Source: an uncultured Clostridia bacterium
Lineage (GTDB): Bacteria; Bacillota; Clostridia; TANB77; CAG-508
Length of the DNA stretch: 22,972 bases
Reading direction: 5' to 3'
NCBI GenBank assembly: GCA_934167685.1
Contig: CAKPLQ010000022.1
Coordinates: forward strand, 1-22,972
Shown: piece after piece, positions 16,222 through 22,510 of the stretch
Position numbering within the stretch: position 1 is the stretch's first letter
How the letters are laid out: every line of letters begins with the position of its first letter
Position numbers and translations under genes: made by a program
Notes under the pieces: model-generated
The model's input: the letters and a program-made list of their open reading frames with translations, nothing else
The model's database searches: none
What the model was told of the DNA's origin: nothing

Positions 16222-16226
16222 GTATA

Positions 16227-17174
16227 TTATAATTCTAAAATTAACTCTGGATTAACATAGCGATTCTGATATCTTACTTCAAAATGCAAATGTGGACCAG
16301 TAACATTTCCTGTAGCTCCAACTTCTGCAATCTCTTGTCCCTGTTTTATAAAATCTCCTTCATTAACATATAAACTATTGCAATGAGCATAAACAACTAC
16401 AACATCATTATCACTGGTCTGAATCTTTAAATGTTTTCCATAGTCCCCTGTGGATGATGCTAATATTACATTTCCATCTGTTGCCGAAAGAATCTTCGTT
16501 CCAGTTTTTGCAGCAATATCAGTTCCTGTGTGGTTTTTCGGAACTGTTTCAGTAGTCGGATTTCTAAAGCCAAAACTAGAACTAATTGTGCCACTTATTG
16601 GTTTTATAAAACTTATATTGCTTTTAATATAGTTGGCATCTTGTTCCATTTGTGACAATTCTACTTTATTATCTCCTGTTAACTCTTCTTCTGAACCTCC
16701 AATATTTTCACTATTATTATTACTTTCATCTACTATATTTTCTTCTACTTTTTCATTTGCTCCTTGACTATCTGTTGTCTCTGTTATTTCTTCATTTTGC
16801 TTTTGCGTTTCTTCTTGTGTTGCATTTTCCACATTGCTATTAATTCTATTATGTATATCTTGTATTTTACATGATATAGTTTGATAAATTTCAGCAAAAT
16901 TAATATCTTGATTTATTATTTCTTTTGCTTTGTTAGTAAAATCTTTTGAAAAAACATAATCATTACTTACTACACTATAAAAAACCGCATAAATCATTAA
17001 ACAAATAATTATTTGAGTAATCATCTTTTTTAAAAGTTTTATACTGTATCCAAATTTTCTTTCTTTGTTTCTTTCATACCCGCTTCTTAATATTGGATTT
17101 TCTTGTTCTCTCCTTTTATAATATATCTCTTCTGCTCTTCTAATTTTATCTTCAACTGACATTACTCTCTCCAT
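16227..17174 (-). CDS. spoIVFA: SpoIVFA-like membrane M23 (LytM) protein
   Basis: A 315-residue protein placed directly before spoIVFB, which is the main ground for the name. It has a basic cytoplasmic N terminus, a membrane segment at about 51-69, a Glu/Asn/Thr-rich linker to about 175, and an M23 domain from about 188. The zinc and catalytic positions of active M23 enzymes are present: His215 and Asp219 (HTGTD), His264 (AHCNSL) and His295/His297 (HLHFEV). In the family SpoIVFA holds SpoIVFB in check at the outer forespore membrane. AGGAGG is 12 nt before the ATG at 17174; an ATG at 17162 with GGAGAG before it is the alternative start. Confidence 0.78.
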   Translation of the reverse strand: MERVMSVEDKIRRAEEIYYKRREQENPILRSGYERNKERKFGYSIKLLKKMITQIIICLMIYAVFYSVVSNDYVFSKDFTNKAKEIINQDINFAEIYQTISCKIQDIHNRINSNVENATQEETQKQNEEITETTDSQGANEKVEENIVDESNNNSENIGGSEEELTGDNKVELSQMEQDANYIKSNISFIKPISGTISSSFGFRNPTTETVPKNHTGTDIAAKTGTKILSATDGNVILASSTGDYGKHLKIQTSDNDVVVVYAHCNSLYVNEGDFIKQGQEIAEVGATGNVTGPHLHFEVRYQNRYVNPELILEL

Positions 17175-17236
17175 ATCTATTGTATTCCTCCTCTATAGTA
17201 TATTTCTATTGTTTATAATTGTGCTTTAATCGCATA

Positions 17237-17288
17237 AAAACACTTTATCTAATGCATTAGTAATGTTTATGCATTTATAAAGTGTTTT
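17237..17288 (-). terminator. Terminator of the sortase/TasA-like operon
   Basis: A perfect 12-bp stem (AAAACACTTTAT with ATAAAGTGTTTT) around a 28-nt loop, followed on the - strand by a T-run. It starts 12 nt after the stop of the last gene in the operon. The loop holds a smaller AATGCATT palindrome. Confidence 0.75.
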
Positions 17289-17300
17289 ATGTTATCAATA

Positions 17301-17645
17301 TTAAATGAAATGGATTGATAGAATGATAAATAAAATTATCGTTGAAACTATACTATACAGTTTTAGCATTTTATGTTTAAAGATTATATTTGTAATATTT
17401 TGGTTAGTATAGTTCTTTTTTTCTTCTATTTTATTAATATAATCTGTTACAAGCATTTCCGCTTCTTTTAAAATATATTCTTTCGATTTAGTTTTTACTT
17501 CTTCTGTGTTAGTAGTTCTACTTTGATTTATCACTTCTTTTTGAGGAATTCTTTGATTTTCTTTAAATATTATTATAGCCTCTTCGACCATATTTGATGG
17601 AAGATTTTTAATGACAACCATATTTTTCATCTTACTTGATTCCAT
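17301..17645 (-). CDS. Small tail-anchored protein of unknown function
   Basis: A 114-residue protein that I do not recognise. The N-terminal 75 residues are soluble and charged (VVIKNLPSNMVEEAIIIFKE, then many Glu, Lys, Asn). About 93-113 is a single hydrophobic segment ending the protein, LYSIVSTIILFIILSIHFI, so it should be a C-terminally anchored membrane protein facing the cytoplasm. AAAGGAG lies 7 nt before the ATG. It follows the 48-residue gene by 55 nt and precedes the operon terminator, so it is probably the last gene of the sortase operon. Confidence 0.7.
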   Translation of the reverse strand: MESSKMKNMVVIKNLPSNMVEEAIIIFKENQRIPQKEVINQSRTTNTEEVKTKSKEYILKEAEMLVTDYINKIEEKKNYTNQNITNIIFKHKMLKLYSIVSTIILFIILSIHFI

Positions 17646-17700
17646 TATATCACTCCTTTGGAAAACTCTTCATTTTTATTTTTTCCAAACTAAAGTAACT

Positions 17701-17847
17701 TTATACAATAACTTCAATTTTAGCAGTATCTATTGTATAAGAAAATGTATATTTTGCATAAGTAATAGAATATGTATTAAACACTAGAACTAACATTAAT
17801 ATAGAGACTAAAATCATTGACTTTAAAATTTCTGGCTTATTTTTCAT
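17701..17847 (-). CDS. 48-residue secreted TasA-like mini-protein
   Basis: A small gene whose ATG overlaps the stop of the preceding gene as ATGA, implying coupled translation; GGAG is 11 nt upstream. The product begins MKNKPEILK, has a hydrophobic segment (about 11-29), then ITYAKYTFSYTIDTAKIEV and ends after two more residues. The YAKY motif after the hydrophobic stretch matches the two larger neighbours (YARY, YAKY), and TAKIEV resembles SAKIAQ at the start of the 198-residue protein. It therefore looks like a TasA-family signal segment plus a single beta strand. The sequence is real and open; expression is inferred from coupling and position. Confidence 0.62.
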   Translation of the reverse strand: MKNKPEILKSMILVSILMLVLVFNTYSITYAKYTFSYTIDTAKIEVIV

Positions 17848-18320
17848 ATTTTTTCTTGCTCCGCATTAATTTTAATTTGTAAATTTTCTATTATTGTTTC
17901 GCTCCTTTCTTTATCTTTATTATATTTTATCTTTAATGTATATTGATGTTCTATTTTCTGTTTTCCTTTTATTTCAATTTTTTCTGTAATGTATTCATTC
18001 ATCGGAACTATTCCATTTGAATTGTATAGTTCCACCTCTATTATATCCTTGTTTTTTAAAATTACTTCTATTGTATATTCAAAACCAATGTCACTTATTT
18101 CTTGCTCTGAATAATTTACTACAGTAAATTTATATTCTCCTTCTGTATTTTCATTGTTGATTTGAACAATTTCGCCTTTTTGTATATTTAAAATTGGTTT
18201 TGCAATCTCTTGTTTACCATTCAAGACTTCTGTTTTTATATATTTAGCATATACTGTATTTGAAAGCATTAGTAATACTATAATTACCACTACTATATTT
18301 TTTATTATTTTTCTATTCAC
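17844..18320 (-). CDS. Secreted TasA/camelysin-like protein, second copy
   Basis: A 158-residue exported protein. A hydrophobic signal (about 7-25) is followed by VYAKYIKTE, the YA[KR]Y signature seen in proteins processed by SipW-type signal peptidases. The rest is beta-rich (EGEYKFTVVNYSEQEISDIG, YTIEVILKN, HQYTLKIKYN), as expected for a TasA- or camelysin-like jelly-roll domain, but divergent and without a C-terminal anchor. The GTG start overlaps the upstream stop by 8 nt, and AAGGA lies 7 nt before it. No SipW-type peptidase gene is in the window. Confidence 0.72.
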   Translation of the reverse strand: MNRKIIKNIVVVIIVLLMLSNTVYAKYIKTEVLNGKQEIAKPILNIQKGEIVQINNENTEGEYKFTVVNYSEQEISDIGFEYTIEVILKNKDIIEVELYNSNGIVPMNEYITEKIEIKGKQKIEHQYTLKIKYNKDKERSETIIENLQIKINAEQEKI

Positions 18321-18909
18321 TTTGTGTTCCTTGTGCTATAATTTCAAATGTATATTCTAAATTATCTTTTGCATTTTTTAAATCTTTTGCATCGTTTTCC
18401 GCCTTCAATTCTGTTGTTCCTCCTGTTTGATATGGCCACTTCCAATCAATTTTTATTGTTTTAGTTTGTAGTCCTTTAGCTGGAAATGAACCTCTAATAT
18501 CTCCTATATCTTTTAATGTGTTTGCTGTTCTACCATCATATGTAAATGTTAAATTATTGGGTTTGTTTTTTTCATTTGCAAAATTTAACACATAATCGAC
18601 TCCTACTTCTGAACCTGTAGAATTAAGTTTAATCTCAAAACTTCCTGAAGTTCCTGGTGCAATTTTTCCATTTACTAAAGTAGCCTTATTCACTGTACTT
18701 CCTAAATTTATTGTTTTGGTAGTACTTCCGTTTTTATCTATTTCGAATACCCATTGTGCAATTTTTGCACTTCCTGTTCCTTTTTCTTGAGACATATATC
18801 TGGCATATGTGTATCCTCCTGCTCCTGTTAATAATAATCCTATTAATAATATGCTAACTACTAATATTATTCCTCTATTTTCTTTACTTGCTTTTTTTGT
18901 TCTCTCCAT
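18313..18909 (-). CDS. Secreted TasA-like fibre-type protein
   Basis: A 198-residue exported protein. A charged N terminus, a hydrophobic segment (about 13-33) and GYTYARYMSQEKGTGSAKIA form the typical TasA/camelysin N terminus. A single beta-rich domain follows, with IAPGTSGSFEIKLNSTGSEV and LEYTFEIIAQGTQ near the end. Family members are exported and cut by SipW-like signal peptidases and assemble as biofilm fibres. It starts 12 nt after the adhesin stop. Notably it is in the same reading frame as the adhesin, separated only by one TAG and four sense codons. The exact assignment to TasA is by motif and layout. Confidence 0.8.
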   Translation of the reverse strand: MERTKKASKENRGIILVVSILLIGLLLTGAGGYTYARYMSQEKGTGSAKIAQWVFEIDKNGSTTKTINLGSTVNKATLVNGKIAPGTSGSFEIKLNSTGSEVGVDYVLNFANEKNKPNNLTFTYDGRTANTLKDIGDIRGSFPAKGLQTKTIKIDWKWPYQTGGTTELKAENDAKDLKNAKDNLEYTFEIIAQGTQSE

Positions 18910-18921
18910 TTTTATTCCTTT

Positions 18922-20190
18922 CTACATTCCTGTAACTGGTAATTTTGGTATTTCTACTACTGGCTTTTCAACAACCGGTACTTCTGGTTTTTTAGGTTCT
19001 TCTTTTACAGTTACAATAATTTTTTCATTATTTATTTTTACTAATGCTTGTTCTTGCATTTTTAATTCTACTTTTTTCATTTCTGAATTTAATACATATC
19101 CCTCTGGTGCTTTTACTTCTTTTATATAATATATTCCTGGAAGCAACTGCTCTAAAGTGATTTTTCCTTTATCATCTGTTTGAGCTGTTTTTATAAGCTT
19201 TTTATCTTTATCAAAAATCTCAAACTTTGCATTTTTTAATGATTTTTTGGTATCTTTATCTTTCTTTTCTATTATTATTTTTGTATTGTTTTTTTCATAC
19301 TTTTGAACTAGTTCACTATCAAAGTCTTCAATTGAAAATGCTGTTAATGCATAATCTTGCACATCTGAACTTGGTGCTTTTCCAAATAAAATTGGTTTAG
19401 ATTCTATTGGCATCTGAACTTTTATTTTAAATTCTCCTGTTTCTTTTAGACTTTTTATTGGAATTAAAATTTTAAATTGTCTCTCTGAATTAAATTCACT
19501 TGTTTCTTGATTATTTAAATTTGTTATTTTTGTTCCTTCTGGTTGTGATTCTAAATTTATCATTAGTTTTGAAATGTTTTTGTCACATATAACTTCATAT
19601 TGCTTAGAAACATACTGTGACATAGTTTTATCAACTTCCCATTTATCACTTGCTTTTATTTCTATATTAGGATTATCGAATGTTTCGTTTGAATTTCTGG
19701 CAGCGTCTAATATTCTTTTCATAGCTTCTATGGTTCTACTTCCTGATTCATTTATTGCTGAATATGAGGCTATGTTGGTATTATATATATAACAATATAC
19801 TGATTGCTTAGTTGCTATGTATGCTTCTTCTTCACTTGCTACTCCTAGTTGTTCTAATGTTTTGTATGGGTATCCATTTATTATAACTCTCCACAATCCT
19901 AAATCTTGTAATTTTCCTTCTGATTTTACATTATATGATGGCACACTTCCAACTCCAGATACCTCTCTATTTAGGCAATATACTGGATATTCTTTGCCAT
20001 TTTCTTGATATACTGCATGAGCTGTTTTTATTATTATTCCATCTTTTTTTATTATTCTGTTAAAATATCCTTTTGAATATATTGTTACTTCTTGACCATT
20101 ATCTACAGCTTGTACTGTGTTTAATAATATTCCTAAATTTGCCAATATTATTAATATGACAACTATTGTTTTTTTTAAAATTTTTTTCAA
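18922..20190 (-). CDS. Thioester-domain and SpaA-domain surface adhesin ending in LPVTGM
   Basis: A 422-residue secreted adhesin. A signal peptide (about 1-28) is followed by a thioester domain: Cys72 in YPVYCLNRE and Gln129 in ATKQSVYC are the expected partners of the internal bond, which can react with host or surface amines. The middle part (about 150-300) is beta-rich. A SpaA/CnaB domain lies at about 305-400 with YYIKEVKAPEGY, then a Pro/Val/Glu-rich stalk and the sorting motif LPVTG. After that comes one Met and the stop: the hydrophobic segment and basic tail of a normal sorting signal are absent. The TTG start overlaps the sortase stop as TTGA, with GGAGG 7 nt upstream. Confidence 0.87.
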   Translation of the reverse strand: MKKILKKTIVVILIILANLGILLNTVQAVDNGQEVTIYSKGYFNRIIKKDGIIIKTAHAVYQENGKEYPVYCLNREVSGVGSVPSYNVKSEGKLQDLGLWRVIINGYPYKTLEQLGVASEEEAYIATKQSVYCYIYNTNIASYSAINESGSRTIEAMKRILDAARNSNETFDNPNIEIKASDKWEVDKTMSQYVSKQYEVICDKNISKLMINLESQPEGTKITNLNNQETSEFNSERQFKILIPIKSLKETGEFKIKVQMPIESKPILFGKAPSSDVQDYALTAFSIEDFDSELVQKYEKNNTKIIIEKKDKDTKKSLKNAKFEIFDKDKKLIKTAQTDDKGKITLEQLLPGIYYIKEVKAPEGYVLNSEMKKVELKMQEQALVKINNEKIIVTVKEEPKKPEVPVVEKPVVEIPKLPVTGM

Positions 20191-20732
20191 TATCTAACCT
20201 CCTCTTTTTCTACTGCTTGTATACATCTTCTGTATTCTGGTTGATTTTCTACACATGTTATTAAAGTAAGTCTATTGTCTTCTGTATCTTCTAAATATTC
20301 CCATTCTGTATCTTTAATTATTCTGCATTTTTCTACTTCATATATTTTTTCGAACTGATTATGTATATATTTTATTTCATCCCCTTTTTGCAAGAGTTTT
20401 AAATTTTGAAAATAGTTTACTTCATACCCTCTATTATGAGCGGCTAAGCCTATATTTCCTTCTTCTTTTTGGGTTTGTTCAAAATGTCCTACATATTGAT
20501 TTAATGTTTCTTTAGTTGTTCCTTCGGCTATTGTTGCTTTTAACGAAATCTTTGGTATTTCTATTTCCCATCTTTCGGTTTTTTCTTCATTTTCTATTTT
20601 ATTCTCAGTATTAAATTCTTGATTCATGATGTTCTGATTAAAATCTGTTATAATTTTATTTTGATTAATAAATATCTGAAATAAACAAAATATTATTACC
20701 ATACAAATGTAAGCAATTTTACTTTTCAGCAT
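20187..20732 (-). CDS. Sortase (TLxTC type)
   Basis: A 181-residue membrane-bound transpeptidase. The N terminus has one membrane segment (about 5-23). The catalytic domain begins near IEIPKISLKATIAEG; the active-site residues are His99 in LAAHNRG, Cys160 in TLITC and Arg168 in EYRR. The TLxTC box and short length suggest class D or a related housekeeping or pilin class rather than class A, but the class is not certain from sequence alone. It is the first gene of the operon, directly followed by the LPVTG adhesin, its likely substrate. The ATG at 20732 has a poor ribosome binding site; a better placed ATG at 20736 opens only a five-codon frame. Confidence 0.88.
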   Translation of the reverse strand: MLKSKIAYICMVIIFCLFQIFINQNKIITDFNQNIMNQEFNTENKIENEEKTERWEIEIPKISLKATIAEGTTKETLNQYVGHFEQTQKEEGNIGLAAHNRGYEVNYFQNLKLLQKGDEIKYIHNQFEKIYEVEKCRIIKDTEWEYLEDTEDNRLTLITCVENQPEYRRCIQAVEKEEVRY

Positions 20733-20831
20733 GCATTCTTCTTATCACCTCATTTTATTCAATTGTTAGTTTTGTGCTCTTTTTCGAAAAAAAACTTTTG
20801 ATTTAATTTTTTGAATTCAAATTATATAACT

Positions 20832-20860
20832 ATGTTAACACCACTTTATCCATTTGTCAA
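20832..20860 (-). promoter_or_regulatory. SigA-type promoter of the sortase operon
   Basis: On the - strand, a perfect TTGACA (20860-20855), a 17-bp spacer and TAACAT (20837-20832), about 100 nt upstream of the sortase start codon. Confidence 0.7.
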
Positions 20861-20869
20861 GAAAAATCG

Positions 20870-20907
20870 TTCGACACTTTTCGACAGCTGTGTCGTAAAT
20901 TATCGAA
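20870..20907. promoter_or_regulatory. Spo0A box array between the sortase operon and the HD-GYP gene
   Basis: Two perfect TGTCGAA boxes on the - strand (20886-20880 and 20876-20870) lie exactly 10 bp apart, the tandem spacing expected for Spo0A dimers. They end 9 bp upstream of the sortase TTGACA box. On the + strand two one-mismatch boxes, TGTCGTA (20891-20897) and TATCGAA (20901-20907), are again 10 bp apart and face the HD-GYP gene. Confidence 0.75.
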
Positions 20908-20928
20908 AATTAAATTTTGTAATTTATC

Positions 20929-20957
20929 TTGCGTATTTATACATTTAATGATATTAT
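20929..20957 (+). promoter_or_regulatory. Probable promoter of the HD-GYP gene
   Basis: TTGCGT (20929-20934), a 17-bp spacer and TATTAT (20952-20957), 34 nt upstream of the start codon. The -35 box is weak, which fits a promoter that needs an activator. Confidence 0.5.
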
Positions 20958-20991
20958 GTATCTAGTTCTATAAATAGAAAGGATTATACAA

Positions 20992-21927
20992 ATGAAAGAA
21001 ATAAAAGAAGTATTTGATTTTTATGACCAAACATATCTAAAATCTTATAATTTAGATAAAGCAATTCAATATCAATTAAATCTACTAGATTCTTTAGATC
21101 TGTATACAAGAAAACACTCAGAGAATGTAGCAACAATAACCTGTAACATCTGCAGAAAATTGCATCTTTCTAAAGGTTTTACTGAATACTGTACTATTTG
21201 TGCTTATTTACATGATATTGGAAAATTATTTATTCCATCATCTATTCTTCAAAAGCCATCTGCTCTAACGCCTGAAGAATATGATATTATGAAAAGACAT
21301 ACTACACTTGGATATAAATTATGTATAAAAGATACAAAACTTAGACCTTACTATGCTGGACCTTATTATCATCACGAAGCTCTTGATGGAACTGGTTATC
21401 CTCAAGGACTAGTAAAAAAAGATATTCCTTTTGAATCTCAAATTATTAGAGTTGCTGATGAGTATGATGCATTAGTTCATAAAAGGCAATATAAATCACA
21501 TATTGGAATAACAGATTCTTTAAAAATTATTATTGCCAATACTAAGCCATCTCCAAATGCTCCAAAACACACTGGATATACATCTGCCGGCAAAAACAAT
21601 AAGAAAATTGTAAAAACATTATTAAAAGTTGTAATAGATGATATTGAATATGAGATTTCAGCAACTATCGATTATGTCAAGGAATTGAAACAAGAACTAA
21701 ATCGATATAAAAAAATTAAGGAATTAATTGATAAAATGAATAAATCTAAAAAAGAAAAAGATGTAACATATTATAAACAATATATAGATATCTTATTACA
21801 ACCTGGTGAAACTATTGAAGAATTTGATAGTCTAGCACAAGAATTGCAAGAAGCTTATGATTTTAGGAAACAATCTTTACTTAACCTAGAACAAGAAATT
21901 AAGAACATAAAAAGACTCAAAGTATAA
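20992..21927 (+). CDS. HD-GYP domain phosphohydrolase
   Basis: A 311-residue soluble protein. The HD-GYP core is at about 35-170: HDIGK (74-78), HHEALDGTGYP (127-137) with the GYP signature, and RVADEYDALVHKRQY (153-167). Such proteins often break down cyclic di-GMP; some act on other nucleotides or are regulators. After the core, the usual C-terminal helix is replaced by a basic segment (NTKPSPNAPKHTGYTSAGKN, from about 178) and then a long coiled coil (about 218-310). There is no receiver or sensory domain. AAAGGA lies 8 nt before the ATG. Its promoter is divergent from the sortase operon, so both may answer to the same Spo0A boxes. Confidence 0.87.
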   Translation: MKEIKEVFDFYDQTYLKSYNLDKAIQYQLNLLDSLDLYTRKHSENVATITCNICRKLHLSKGFTEYCTICAYLHDIGKLFIPSSILQKPSALTPEEYDIMKRHTTLGYKLCIKDTKLRPYYAGPYYHHEALDGTGYPQGLVKKDIPFESQIIRVADEYDALVHKRQYKSHIGITDSLKIIIANTKPSPNAPKHTGYTSAGKNNKKIVKTLLKVVIDDIEYEISATIDYVKELKQELNRYKKIKELIDKMNKSKKEKDVTYYKQYIDILLQPGETIEEFDSLAQELQEAYDFRKQSLLNLEQEIKNIKRLKV

Positions 21928-21935
21928 ATAAAAGG

Positions 21936-21964
21936 CCTATAAATAATATTATTTATAGGTTTTA
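21936..21964. terminator. Convergent terminator between the HD-GYP gene and ftsL
   Basis: A perfect 12-bp stem with no unpaired loop in the DNA (CCTATAAATAAT and ATTATTTATAGG), with T-runs on both strands. It lies 8 nt after the HD-GYP stop and touches the stop codon of ftsL. Confidence 0.85.
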
Positions 21965-22486
21965 TTTATTTATAAAATATTCTATTACTTTTTCGATAAA
22001 ATTACTTTTTTCACTTTTTATAAATTTACTAGTTGTTTCTACATTATCTGATTTTTCTAAGTCTACTGGTGTTCCACTCTTTTTTTGCATTCCTAATTGT
22101 TCTGTAGCCTTTTGTTGAATACTATTCCAATCTAATGTACTTTCAACTTCTTTTATACTTTTTTCTACTTGACCATTTTCTTTTTCTATTGTAGCCAAAT
22201 TATTTTCTAAACTTTTCTTTTGATTAAACATTTCCATTATAGAAATTTCTCTATAACTTACAGTAAGTAGCATTCCAAAAATTGCCAAAACTACTACTAT
22301 TTGTAGGGCTCTGCTTTTTCCTTCTTGAATATTCTTACTTTTTGTTTTCTCTACATTGTTTTTGATATTCTTTTTTGGTTCTTCTATTTTTGTATTTTTG
22401 TTCGTAACATTTTTTTTCCTTACAACAGTGTAATCTGGTTCATATTTTCTTGGACTTGTTCCATATTGATATGAATTTCTTGGCAT
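21962..22486 (-). CDS. ftsL: FtsL-like septum protein
   Basis: A 174-residue bitopic membrane protein, probably the FtsL of the divisome, where it links FtsB/DivIC to the septal peptidoglycan synthase. A basic, Lys/Asn-rich cytoplasmic N terminus of some 58 residues precedes one membrane segment (about 60-77). A coiled coil (about 85-117) and the typical short motif QLGMQKKSGTP follow. I start it at the ATG at 22486 with AAGGAGG 8 nt upstream; the GTG at 22495 overlaps that site. It follows rsmH by 24 nt, the usual rsmH-ftsL order. FtsL sequences diverge widely, so the name rests partly on position. The cluster stops here: no ftsI follows. Confidence 0.8.
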   Translation of the reverse strand: MPRNSYQYGTSPRKYEPDYTVVRKKNVTNKNTKIEEPKKNIKNNVEKTKSKNIQEGKSRALQIVVVLAIFGMLLTVSYREISIMEMFNQKKSLENNLATIEKENGQVEKSIKEVESTLDWNSIQQKATEQLGMQKKSGTPVDLEKSDNVETTSKFIKSEKSNFIEKVIEYFINK

Positions 22487-22510
22487 GCTTCTCACCTCCT
22501 TAGTAACTCT

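Noticed and set aside
17181..17235. SigE or SigA promoter before spoIVFA
   Set aside because: There is a TATACT-like -10 near the start, but no acceptable -35 box for either sigma factor.
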